NCBI RefSeq assembly: GCF_014199445.1
Contig: NZ_JACIJS010000006.1
Span: 186,001 to 250,000 of the forward strand
DNA length: 64,000 bases
Source of the DNA: Rubricella aquisinus
GTDB taxonomy: Bacteria > Pseudomonadota > Alphaproteobacteria > Rhodobacterales > Rhodobacteraceae
Direction: 5' to 3'
The stretch's first letter is position 1. The number at the start of each line of letters is the position of its first letter. Shown one piece after another: positions 37,228 to 45,392 of the stretch. The notes beneath the pieces are model-generated. The model worked only from the letters and a program-made list of their open reading frames with translations. It did no database searches and had not been told where the DNA came from. The translations under genes were made by a program, and so were the position numbers.

Positions 37228-39309
37228 ATGCGCGGGTCTTTTTCTCATTTCATCCTGAGTGTTAGCCTTCTTGGGCTTGCTGCCTGTGGCGGAGGCGGTG
37301 GTGGCAGCACGGCTGAAAGCGGTGCCGCTGCAACCGGACCGGTCGTCGCATCCGATATGGAGGCGCGAGCGAATTACGCCCTGCGCTCCGTCAAGGCGCT
37401 GGAGGCAAATGCGCGGGGCTACACGGGACGCAATGTCAAGATCGGGATTGTCGATAGCGGTATCCAAGGCACTCATCAGGATTTTGCGGGGCGGATCGCC
37501 GGGACGTACATTCTGCGCGGTGGGCTGACTGCTGCGGACCGGGATCAGGTCAATCACGGAACAGGTGTTGCAAGCGTCGCGGCAGGGGCGCGCAATGGTT
37601 TTGGCACGCAGGGCGTTGCCTATGACGCGACCCTCTACAGTTATAAACTCTCAGATAGCAGCAGTATTGGCTACACCGACTCGGATCTGGCGGCGCTGAT
37701 CAATCGGCAGGTCGCAGATGGGGTCGAGATTTCGAACAACAGTTGGGGCGGCTCGCCACTGGTTGGGAGTTTTGGAGCGTCAACCTACATGAATGGCCGC
37801 CCGCAAATCCGCGATGCCTATCGGAATGCGGTGAACAATGGGGTCATTTTTGTGTTTGCCGCGGGCAATTCGGGGCGCTCTCAGGTCGAGATGCATGGGG
37901 GAGCTGCGCATTACGATGCCATTTTGGCTCCGCAATGGCTGACGGTCGTGGATGTCGACTCCAATTTGCGTGAGACGAGCTATACCAATCGGTGTGGTTT
38001 GGCGCAGAGTTTTTGCGTCACAGCGCCCGGCGGAAATGTGGTGCTTGCCAGCAATTCGGGTGGGACGCGTCTTAATTCCGGCACCTCTTTTGCAGCGCCA
38101 GTTGTAACCGGCGCGTTGGCGCTCCTCAAACAGGCCTTTCCGACCCTCACCTCCGCGCAGGTCGTGACCCGGTTGAAGGAAACGGCGACCCTGAACGGGC
38201 TGACGACCGTTTCAGGGTGCACAATAAACACCTGCACAGAGGCAACGATGCGCAATGTGTTCGGGCGTGGCCTGATTGATGTGAACGCCGCGACCCAGCC
38301 TATCGCCGGGCTTGGTATGGCGCAGGGAGCGCATCTTGATGGCGGGCTGACCCCGGTTGAGAAGGCCCGGATCGCGCTTCCCGCAGGGGTGAGCGCGCAG
38401 GTGCTCGCCGCGCTCGGTGCCACTCAGGTCGCGGTGTTCGATCAATTCGACGGTGCAATGTTCCAAGTGTCCGCTGATAAGCTGATGGAACCCATCGCCA
38501 CGACCACCCGGCAGATTGGCTATTCCGCCGATACAGCGGCCGCGCCCGCAGCGGATGTCACCTTCGCCAATGGTCTGAGTTTCGCGACCATGACGCAGGC
38601 GGATGCACATGCCTTTGGGCAGCAGGCCTTTTGGGGCGGAAAGCTCGGGCTTGTGGCGCAGCCTGCATCGGCGCGCGCCTCTGGCGTTGAGGCGCGCTAT
38701 GCTGCGTCGGGCTGGCTGTCGCTTGGCGGGTATGCGGCGTTCTCCGAAGATGTGGAGGCGGCATCGCTTGGCTTTGATGGCGTTGCGACACTGTCTGAGC
38801 GGACCCGCCTGCGCCTTGGGTTTTCCATGGCTGAGGGAGAGGCTATCGGTGCCACGCAAGAGGGCCAATCCAACTTCACCTTTGGCCTGCGCCACACGCT
38901 GAGCGACCGGGTCGAATTGTTCGGGCAGGCGGCCCTTACCCGGATCGACGATACCGCGTCTGGCATCAACACATGGGGCCAAACGGGGGCCGTGATGCAG
39001 GATGCGACGCTGGGGCTTGAGCTTTTGTCGGATCATCATGCGCTGTCGGTGGGTGTCTACCAGCCACAGGCACAGGTGGGCGGCACAGCGGAGATCACGC
39101 TTGCCTCTGGCCGGGATCTGGCGGGCAACATCCAATACACGACCCACCGGTTTGATGCCGCCGATGCGACAGCGCCGGGTCTGTTCCTTGCGCTGCGGGG
39201 CGATGTGCCGGGCCTGTCGGCAGGGGATTTCACCCTCTCGGTCCAGCAGACGCCCGGCAATGTGCAGCGCACGGATCAGGCGGCGTTCAAGATCGGGTTT
39301 CAGTTCTGA
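37228..39309 (+). CDS. Subtilisin-like (S8) serine protease autotransporter with lipoprotein signal
   Basis: A 693-residue protein. The N-terminus is a lipoprotein-type signal: hydrophobic core, LAAC lipobox with Cys20, then a run of six Gly. The S8 catalytic triad is complete: Asp76 in 'GIVDSG', His110 in 'NHGTGVASV', Ser287 in 'GTSFAAPVV', with Asn214 in 'AAGNSG' for the oxyanion. From about residue 430 it becomes beta-strand-rich with alternating hydrophobics and ends in Phe ('AFKIGFQF'), as in autotransporter barrels. It is therefore probably surface-displayed. ATG at 37228. It overlaps the convergent ubiH-like gene by 10 nt. Confidence 0.85.
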   Translation: MRGSFSHFILSVSLLGLAACGGGGGGSTAESGAAATGPVVASDMEARANYALRSVKALEANARGYTGRNVKIGIVDSGIQGTHQDFAGRIAGTYILRGGLTAADRDQVNHGTGVASVAAGARNGFGTQGVAYDATLYSYKLSDSSSIGYTDSDLAALINRQVADGVEISNNSWGGSPLVGSFGASTYMNGRPQIRDAYRNAVNNGVIFVFAAGNSGRSQVEMHGGAAHYDAILAPQWLTVVDVDSNLRETSYTNRCGLAQSFCVTAPGGNVVLASNSGGTRLNSGTSFAAPVVTGALALLKQAFPTLTSAQVVTRLKETATLNGLTTVSGCTINTCTEATMRNVFGRGLIDVNAATQPIAGLGMAQGAHLDGGLTPVEKARIALPAGVSAQVLAALGATQVAVFDQFDGAMFQVSADKLMEPIATTTRQIGYSADTAAAPAADVTFANGLSFATMTQADAHAFGQQAFWGGKLGLVAQPASARASGVEARYAASGWLSLGGYAAFSEDVEAASLGFDGVATLSERTRLRLGFSMAEGEAIGATQEGQSNFTFGLRHTLSDRVELFGQAALTRIDDTASGINTWGQTGAVMQDATLGLELLSDHHALSVGVYQPQAQVGGTAEITLASGRDLAGNIQYTTHRFDAADATAPGLFLALRGDVPGLSAGDFTLSVQQTPGNVQRTDQAAFKIGFQF

Positions 39310-40514
39310 CCGGCACCCAGCCCCATGCGCATCGCGACCTGACGCACTGGCCCCAAACCGTGCAACGCGGTCAATCCGCGAAGGCGTAGATCACGCAGCG
39401 GCTGCGCCTCTGCCATCGCGGCGCGGTTGAGCATGTCGATCCCCTTGAGCCGCGCGGCGATATCGACCTCCCGCGCGCGCGCATAGGCGGCAAGCACGGG
39501 CGCACCGGCCCAATCCTGCCCGGTCTCACGGGCGGTTGTGACCCCGGACAACAGCGTCGTGATGTCCCGCAGGCTCATATTCAGCCCCTGCGCGCCGATG
39601 GGTGGCATCACATGGGCTGCCTCCGCGATCAGGGCGGTGCGCGGGCCGGTCAGCCGCTCTGCCTTTTGCGTAATAATCGGCCAGATGCGCCGGGGGGAGG
39701 CGAGCGTCAAATCCCCCAAAACCCCACAGGCCCGAATGTTGAGCGCCTCGGTAAAGGCAGCCTCGTCCATCGCCATGAGCGCCGTGGCTTTTGGCCCGGT
39801 TTCCATCCACACGATCGCGGAATGATGCTGCCCCTCCGCATCGGGCAAAGGCACCAGCGTAAACGGCCCGCCGGTGCGGTGGATCTCTGTCGAGATATCG
39901 TCATGGGGCACCGGATGGGACACGGCAAACACGATGGCCTTTTGCCCATACCGGGTCGTTTTCGCGCCGATCCCCAAGGCTTCCCGCACGAAGGAATTGC
40001 GCCCATCCGCCCCGATCACCATTTGCGCACGCAACGCCGTGCCGTCCGACAGGGTGGCGAGCGCTTCTGTCTGGCGGGTCAAAAGCTGTGACAGCGCGGT
40101 GCCCATGCGCAGATCGGCATTTGGCATCGCCTCCAGATGGGCGACCATTTCGCGGCGCAAAAGCCAGTTTGGCAGGTTATAGCCAAACGCCTCCTCGCCA
40201 AGGTCATCGGCCACGAAATCGCGCACTTCGCGAATCTCCGGCTCAGGCCCGCCTGCATCCGCGAGCCGCATGATCCGCAAGGGTGCCGCATAGGGCGCAA
40301 GGCGGGGCCAAAGCCCGATTTCCTTCATCAGGCGCACGGAGGGCTGCAAAAACGCGGTGGAGCGCAGATCCGACCCGTCGGCTGCGGCCTCGGTCACCGG
40401 CGGGACCGGATCGACGCAAATCGTGCGAAACCCATGCGATGCAAAGGCGATGGTGGCCACCAGCCCGGCCACGCCGCCGCCGGAGACTAGGATATCAGTC
40501 TGTTCTCTTTTCAT
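39300..40514 (-). CDS. FAD-dependent hydroxylase of the UbiH/UbiF/VisC family
   Basis: A 404-residue flavoprotein monooxygenase. It has a dinucleotide-binding start ('ILVSGGGVAGLVATIAFA'), the 'DGRNSF' motif ('VIGADGRNSFVREALG') and the FAD/GD-type motif 'ALIAEAAHVMPPIGAQGLNMSLRD'. The last is slightly altered, since most relatives have GDAAH. The family hydroxylates ubiquinone precursors. ATG at 40514. It is convergent with the protease gene and 64 nt from the HAD gene. Confidence 0.87.
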   Translation of the reverse strand: MKREQTDILVSGGGVAGLVATIAFASHGFRTICVDPVPPVTEAAADGSDLRSTAFLQPSVRLMKEIGLWPRLAPYAAPLRIMRLADAGGPEPEIREVRDFVADDLGEEAFGYNLPNWLLRREMVAHLEAMPNADLRMGTALSQLLTRQTEALATLSDGTALRAQMVIGADGRNSFVREALGIGAKTTRYGQKAIVFAVSHPVPHDDISTEIHRTGGPFTLVPLPDAEGQHHSAIVWMETGPKATALMAMDEAAFTEALNIRACGVLGDLTLASPRRIWPIITQKAERLTGPRTALIAEAAHVMPPIGAQGLNMSLRDITTLLSGVTTARETGQDWAGAPVLAAYARAREVDIAARLKGIDMLNRAAMAEAQPLRDLRLRGLTALHGLGPVRQVAMRMGLGAGQN

Positions 40515-40578
40515 AGGGCAAAAGATAGGCCGCCGCGCGGGGCGGGGAAAGCCCACGGCCCGCGACGAAACGCCCGGC

Positions 40579-41229
40579 TCATGTCAGGGCTTCCAGAAAC
40601 GCGGCAAGGTGTTCGGTCTGATCCGGGGCGTACGGCGCGTCCTCTGCGGGGCCGACGAGCACGGTTTTCATGCCCCACTCATAGGGGACTTTGAGGTTGC
40701 GCGCGTCATCTTCGAACATCGCCGCGCCAATGGGTGCAATCGCGGCCTTGGCAAAGACTTTGGCGAACGCGTCCGCCTGCGGCTTTGGGATGTAATCGGC
40801 ATCCTCAATCCCGAAGATCGCATCAAACACCCCGTTGAGCCCGCGTGCTGCCGTCACCCGCTCTCCATGTTTGCGCGACCCGTTGGTGTAGACGATCTTG
40901 CGCCCCGGCAGCGCGGATATGGCAGCGCCCAGCCGCTCGTCCTCCGTTAGATGGGTGAGGTCGATATCATGCACCTCCTCCAGAAATGGATCGGGGTGGA
41001 TGCCGTGGTTTTGCATCAGGCCGTTCAGGGTCGTGCCATGCTCCATCCAATAGCGTTTGCGCAGGTGGCTTGCGTCCGATTCCGACAGGTTCAGTTCGCG
41101 CATCACATAGCGATGCATCAGATGCTCGATCTGGTCAAACAGCCGCGCTTGCGGAGGATAGAGCGTGTTGTCGAGGTCAAACACCCACGCCGTGACGCCA
41201 GAGAAGTCTTGGGAAATTGTGATTGTCAT
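40579..41229 (-). CDS. HAD-family pyrimidine 5'-nucleotidase
   Basis: A 216-residue phosphatase. Motif I 'VFDLDNTLYPP' gives the nucleophile and general acid Asp pair, 'IVYTNGSRKHGE' is motif II, and 'KPQADAF' and 'FEDDARNL' are motifs III and IV. The helical cap contains 'MHRYVMRELNLS'. It matches the SDT1/YjjG-like pyrimidine 5'-nucleotidases that remove phosphate from UMP/CMP. I chose ATG at 41229; the frame is open further but only as an antisense shadow of the divergent methyltransferase. Confidence 0.88.
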   Translation of the reverse strand: MTITISQDFSGVTAWVFDLDNTLYPPQARLFDQIEHLMHRYVMRELNLSESDASHLRKRYWMEHGTTLNGLMQNHGIHPDPFLEEVHDIDLTHLTEDERLGAAISALPGRKIVYTNGSRKHGERVTAARGLNGVFDAIFGIEDADYIPKPQADAFAKVFAKAAIAPIGAAMFEDDARNLKVPYEWGMKTVLVGPAEDAPYAPDQTEHLAAFLEALT

Positions 41230-41278
41230 GGCGCGATGGTAGGGCGGTGATACGGAATGGTCCAGCGGAGGAAAGCGC

Positions 41279-42103
41279 ATGACGGATGCACGCGATTGGC
41301 AGGGGCGGGTCGGGCAGGAATGGGCCCGGCGGGCCGATGCGCTCGACGCGCTGCTTGGCCCCGTGGGAGAGGCCGCCTTTGGCCCGCTGGAGCACGCAGC
41401 GCGGGTGCTGGATGTCGGCTGCGGCGCGGGGGAGAGTGCGCTGACGTTGGCCCTGCGCGGCAAAGACGTCACCGCCCTTGATCTGTCGCGTGATCTATTG
41501 GAGGTGGCGCGTGCGCGCGACGTGGGTGGGCGCGTCAAATGGGTTGAGGGCGATGCGGCGCGCTTCACCGCCGATCCGCCCTTTGACGCCCTGCATTCGC
41601 GGTGCGGCGTGATGTTTTTCGACGATCCTGTCGGCGCGATGCGCCATTTGCGCGGGCAGATCGAGCCCGGCGGCACGCTGTCGGTCATCACATGGCAGGA
41701 CGCGGCGCTGAACGCATGGGCGCGCTTGCCCTTGGACATCGCACGCCCGGTTTTGGGAGAGGCGCTGACCAGCCTTCCCCCTGCGGGCGGCGCGGGGCCG
41801 TTTGGCTGGGCGGATCAGGACTATGTGGACAGAGTGTTGCGGCAGGCCGGATGGCGGGACGTGGTGTTCACCGAAATCAACCGCCCCGCGGAGGTCGGCT
41901 ACGCGATGGACGCAGACGGGATAGAGGCCGCGACGCTGTTTTTCACCCGGATCGGCACACTCGCCAGCCGCTTGCGCAATGTCGAGAAACCCCTGCGCGA
42001 TAAGGTGAAAGAGCGTCTGCGCGACGCGCTTGCCGCGCATCAGCGGGCGGATGGCACCGTGTGGCTGGACACGGCCGCGTGGCACATTACGGCATCTGCT
42101 TAA
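41279..42103 (+). CDS. Class I SAM-dependent methyltransferase
   Basis: A 274-residue protein with motif I 'VLDVGCGAGESAL', an acidic residue after strand 2 ('TALDLSRDLLE'), and motif post-I 'VEGDAARF'. These are the SAM-binding features of the UbiE/Methyltransf_11-25 group. The substrate cannot be inferred. It is divergent from the nucleotidase gene with only 49 nt between starts, and lies upstream of the GntR gene. Confidence 0.85.
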   Translation: MTDARDWQGRVGQEWARRADALDALLGPVGEAAFGPLEHAARVLDVGCGAGESALTLALRGKDVTALDLSRDLLEVARARDVGGRVKWVEGDAARFTADPPFDALHSRCGVMFFDDPVGAMRHLRGQIEPGGTLSVITWQDAALNAWARLPLDIARPVLGEALTSLPPAGGAGPFGWADQDYVDRVLRQAGWRDVVFTEINRPAEVGYAMDADGIEAATLFFTRIGTLASRLRNVEKPLRDKVKERLRDALAAHQRADGTVWLDTAAWHITASA

Positions 42104-42140
42104 GCTCGCAATTGCGCCAACCGTCTTCTGCGAATACAAG

Positions 42141-42148
42141 TGTATACA
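42141..42148. promoter_or_regulatory. Palindrome TGTATACA upstream of the GntR gene, candidate operator
   Basis: An 8-bp perfect palindrome (flanked as gTGTATACAa) ends 21 nt before the regulator ATG. FCD-type GntR regulators often bind short A/T-rich palindromes containing GTATAC, so autoregulation is plausible. Confidence 0.45.
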
Positions 42149-42169
42149 AAGACTGACGGGAGGACGCAG

Positions 42170-42820
42170 ATGCCCAGCACCGAAACCGGCCCAACGGATG
42201 CGTATCGGCGCATCCTTCAGGCCATCGACAATGGCGAATTCAATCCCGGTGATCGGCTGGTGGAAAGCGAATTGGCCGACCGGCTCGGCATGTCCCGGAC
42301 GCCCATTCGCGAGGCCCTGCAACGGCTCGAAACGCAAAGCGTGCTGGCCCGTGACGGGCGCAGCCTGATCGTCTCATCGCTCGATCATGACCAATTGGGT
42401 GAGCTTTATGTCGTGCGGGCAGAGTTGGAAGGGCTGGCCGCACGGCTCGCCGCGCAACATGCCGCGCCGGAGGAAATCCGCGTCCTTTATGACATGATCG
42501 ACGCCGACAAGAAGCTGATGTCCGATCCCAAGGCGATGAGCCGGGCCAACAAACGCTTTCACCGGCAAATCCATCTTGCGAGCCATAACCGCTATCTGAT
42601 CCAGCAACTCGACAGTGTGCGCCGGTCGATGGCGCTTTTGTCCACCACGTCCTTTTCCGCCGAAGGGCGGCCCGAAGTGGCGATGGCGGAGCATAACGCG
42701 ATCGTGGATGCCATTGCCGGGCGCGATGGGGATGGCGCGGATGAGGCCGCGCGGGCGCATATCTCCATCGCCTATGAAACCCGGCTCAAGATTGATGCTG
42801 AGGGCCGCAATGGATCTTGA
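42170..42820 (+). CDS. GntR family regulator (FadR subfamily, FCD domain)
   Basis: A 216-residue regulator. The N-terminal winged helix is typical of GntR ('FNPGDRLVESELADRLGMSRTPIREAL', read in parts). The C-terminal FCD helical domain has metal-binding residues in 'RANKRFHRQIHLASHN' and 'AEHNAIVDAIAGRD'. Such proteins usually respond to small organic acids. The ATG at 42170 has GGGAGG 6 nt upstream. It overlaps the hydratase-like gene by 11 nt and probably controls this small operon. Confidence 0.9.
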   Translation: MPSTETGPTDAYRRILQAIDNGEFNPGDRLVESELADRLGMSRTPIREALQRLETQSVLARDGRSLIVSSLDHDQLGELYVVRAELEGLAARLAAQHAAPEEIRVLYDMIDADKKLMSDPKAMSRANKRFHRQIHLASHNRYLIQQLDSVRRSMALLSTTSFSAEGRPEVAMAEHNAIVDAIAGRDGDGADEAARAHISIAYETRLKIDAEGRNGS

Positions 42821-43553
42821 TGCGCTGGCGCGCCACATCGCGGCGGACCGCCGGGCGCGCGCGCCTTTTGTCGATTTTCCGATCCCTGACATCGCGACGG
42901 GCTATGACGTGCAGGACCGGGTGACGGCCCTGTCCGGCCCGGTCGGCGGGTATAAGATCGGCTGGAACAGCCCCGCGCTGCTGGAGCGGTATCATGTCTC
43001 CGAGCCAGCGGTGGCGCGGGTCATGGCGGCGGATATTCGTGACGGTGCTGCGGCACTTGATCCGGGCGATTATGCCACTCTGATGCTGGAGCCGGAGATC
43101 GCGGCGATCCTTGCCACCGATTTGCCGTCGCGCGCGGGGCCATGGACGGCGGACGCGATCCTTCCCTATATCGCGCGGTTCACGCCCGCCTTTGAGGTGT
43201 TGGACCGGCGGCAGGGCGAGAGCGTCCATGCGCCCTCCATCATCGCGGCAAATGTGTTTAACGCAGGCGCTGTGGTCGGTGAGCCCGGGCAGGGATGCGA
43301 GAGCGATCTGACGGGGCACGCGACCCTGACCATCGGCGGGGAGGAACGGCTCTCCGCCGAAAACACCGCCCCCCAACCGCCCGCTGAGGCCGCAGCTTTT
43401 ATCGCCACGGTGATGCAATCGCGCGGTCAGGTGCTGGCGCAAGGGCAGATCCTGCTTTGCGGCACGCATGCCGGTTTGCAGAGTATTGCACCGGGGCAGG
43501 AGGCCGTTTTTGCCATCGCGGGGCTGGGGGAGGCCCGCCTAACCTACGGTTGA
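42810..43553 (+). CDS. 2-keto-4-pentenoate hydratase / FAH superfamily protein
   Basis: A 247-residue protein of the MhpD-type fumarylacetoacetate hydrolase superfamily. 'GYKIGWNSPALLERY', 'LMLEPEIAAIL' with the metal-binding E-x-E, and 'PAFEVLDRR' are typical. Members hydrate or decarboxylate 2-oxo acids in aromatic and amino-acid breakdown. The ATG at 42810 lies inside the end of the GntR gene, implying coupled translation. The substrate is unknown. Confidence 0.8.
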   Translation: MDLDALARHIAADRRARAPFVDFPIPDIATGYDVQDRVTALSGPVGGYKIGWNSPALLERYHVSEPAVARVMAADIRDGAAALDPGDYATLMLEPEIAAILATDLPSRAGPWTADAILPYIARFTPAFEVLDRRQGESVHAPSIIAANVFNAGAVVGEPGQGCESDLTGHATLTIGGEERLSAENTAPQPPAEAAAFIATVMQSRGQVLAQGQILLCGTHAGLQSIAPGQEAVFAIAGLGEARLTYG

Positions 43554-43556
43554 TCC

Positions 43557-44396
43557 ATGGGGCGGCTGGTCCTTCATATCGGGATGCACAAAACCGGCAG
43601 TTCCGCTGTGCAACATGCGCTGGTGCGCAACAGGCATCTGCTGCGCTGGGCTGGTGTGCACTATCCGCTTTCCAAAGGTGCCACGGGACGGCGGCTGTCA
43701 AAGCAATCGGATCTGGGCGCTGCCATCGCACATGAAAAGGACCATGGCGGCCCGCATCCCGTCTTTGGCCCGGCGCGGGAGCGGATCGCGCGGCTCTATG
43801 ACGTGGCAGGGGCGGCGCGCTGCACGATAGTGAGTGCGGAAAACCTGTCAGGGGAGCATCCGTGCTATGCGGAGGCATTCCGCCCCTTCGCAGGGCGGGT
43901 AGAGACGGAGGTGATCGTCGTCTTGCGCGATCATGCCGATTGGGCCGTCAGCTTTTATGCGCAGATGGTGCGCAACCGCGATGTGCGGGAGCCGCGCAGC
44001 TTTGCCGAATGGTGTGAGGATGAATGGACGCAAGCGCATCTTGATTATCCCACGATCCTCGGCTGGTGGGCCGATGTGTTCGGGCGGCAGGCGCTGCGGG
44101 TGATCCGCTATAACGGCGGGGTGTCGGTGGTGCCGGAGGTGCTTGCCGCCGCGCAGTTGCCCGCATGGATGCGGGTGCTGCCGCAGGTGCGCCGGGTGCG
44201 CAACCCCAGCCCGGATTTGGCCGCACTTGACCCCCTGCGCCAACGCAATGCGGCGGAAGCGGGTGTGCCTTTCACCCCCAATCCGCCGCAGTGTTTTTCA
44301 GATGAGGCCGAACGGGCTGCCTTTCGGGCGCGCTACGCCCCGCAATGGGCGCAGCTTTCCGATCTGGGCCTTGGTCCTCAAAGGTTCAGTTGGTAG
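43557..44396 (+). CDS. Sulfotransferase-like P-loop protein
   Basis: A 279-residue protein. The N-terminal 'LVLHIGMHKTGSSAVQHAL' is the 5'-phosphosulfate-binding loop of PAPS-dependent sulfotransferases. A mid-protein 'EVIVVLRDHADWAVSFYAQ' resembles the 3'-phosphate-binding motif (R..D...S.Y). Roseobacters carry many such genes of unknown acceptor, often linked to surface polysaccharides. It starts 3 nt after the hydratase-like gene, so it is probably in the GntR operon. Its end overlaps the convergent MBL gene by 19 nt. Confidence 0.72.
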   Translation: MGRLVLHIGMHKTGSSAVQHALVRNRHLLRWAGVHYPLSKGATGRRLSKQSDLGAAIAHEKDHGGPHPVFGPARERIARLYDVAGAARCTIVSAENLSGEHPCYAEAFRPFAGRVETEVIVVLRDHADWAVSFYAQMVRNRDVREPRSFAEWCEDEWTQAHLDYPTILGWWADVFGRQALRVIRYNGGVSVVPEVLAAAQLPAWMRVLPQVRRVRNPSPDLAALDPLRQRNAAEAGVPFTPNPPQCFSDEAERAAFRARYAPQWAQLSDLGLGPQRFSW

Positions 44397-45334
44397 CTCA
44401 CTGGCGTGTAGTCGAACCCATCGCCTGCCGCCTCGACAAAACCCATCGCGGGGTAGGGCATGTGGTAGCCGATGAACGGCACACCATCAGCGGCCAGCAT
44501 CCCGAACAGATCCTTGCGGGTTTGCGCCGCGGCGGCCTTGTCCATGTCAAACCGCACTTCCCAATCCGGGCGCTGGAGGGAAAGCACGAAATGGTTGGCC
44601 GCGTCGGCGGTCAGGACCACGCGCTTGCCTTCACTCTCGATGTGATAGGTCATGTGACCGGGCGTGTGGCCAAAAGCGGCCATCGCCTCGATCCCGCTGG
44701 CAACACTGTCGCCCGGCTGAACAAAGGTGGTTTTCTCCGCCATCGGCGCGAGCGTGTTGCGCACCATCGTGTGGATGCCCTCAGCCCCGGTGCCGACACG
44801 ATCCGTGGAGTTCCAGAAATCATACTCCGTGGCCCCCATCACATAGCGCGCATTGGGGAAGGTCGGCGCGCCATCGGTCATCATGCCGCCGATATGGTCG
44901 GGATGCATATGCGTGATGACCACCACATCCACCTGATCGGCGCTGTAGCCAGCGGCCTCCATCGCGGCGAGAAGGTTACCGCGCGCGGGCTGGGCGCCGG
45001 CACCATTGCCCGTGTCAAACAGAATGAGTTCCGCTCCCGTGTTCACGATTGTGGGCAGGAAGGTGAATTCCATCATATCCGTCGGAAGATTGTTCGCGGC
45101 AAGCAGTCCTTCGACCGCCTCGACGCTTTGATCCTGACCGAAAATGCCCTGCGGGTTCGGCACCGGGGCCGCACCATCCAAAAGTGTGGTGACTTCAAAC
45201 GCGCCGAGTTTCACCCGCCGGTAGGTTGGCCGCCATGAGCCCATGAGAGGTGCTGCGGCATGGACTTGCGAAAGGCCAAGCGCTGCCCCCGCAGCACCAG
45301 TGGCCAGAACGGAGCGTCGAGTAAACTGTGTCAT
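44378..45334 (-). CDS. Tat-exported MBL-fold metallo-hydrolase
   Basis: A 318-residue metallo-beta-lactamase-fold enzyme. A twin-arginine signal ('TRRSVLATGAAGAALG', cleavage near VHA) indicates folded export to the periplasm. Metal ligands are in 'THMHPDHIGG' (HxHxDH), a downstream His in 'GHTPGHMTYH' and an Asp in 'LTADAANHF'. Family members cleave lactones, organophosphates or similar esters. The ATG at 45334 was chosen because the Tat signal begins there. It is convergent with the sulfotransferase gene. Confidence 0.87.
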   Translation of the reverse strand: MTQFTRRSVLATGAAGAALGLSQVHAAAPLMGSWRPTYRRVKLGAFEVTTLLDGAAPVPNPQGIFGQDQSVEAVEGLLAANNLPTDMMEFTFLPTIVNTGAELILFDTGNGAGAQPARGNLLAAMEAAGYSADQVDVVVITHMHPDHIGGMMTDGAPTFPNARYVMGATEYDFWNSTDRVGTGAEGIHTMVRNTLAPMAEKTTFVQPGDSVASGIEAMAAFGHTPGHMTYHIESEGKRVVLTADAANHFVLSLQRPDWEVRFDMDKAAAAQTRKDLFGMLAADGVPFIGYHMPYPAMGFVEAAGDGFDYTPVSYQLNL

Positions 45335-45392
45335 GAATTTCCCTCCTGTTGTGACGTTAGAAATGGAGCGCCCATTCGATAGGTCAAAACAG

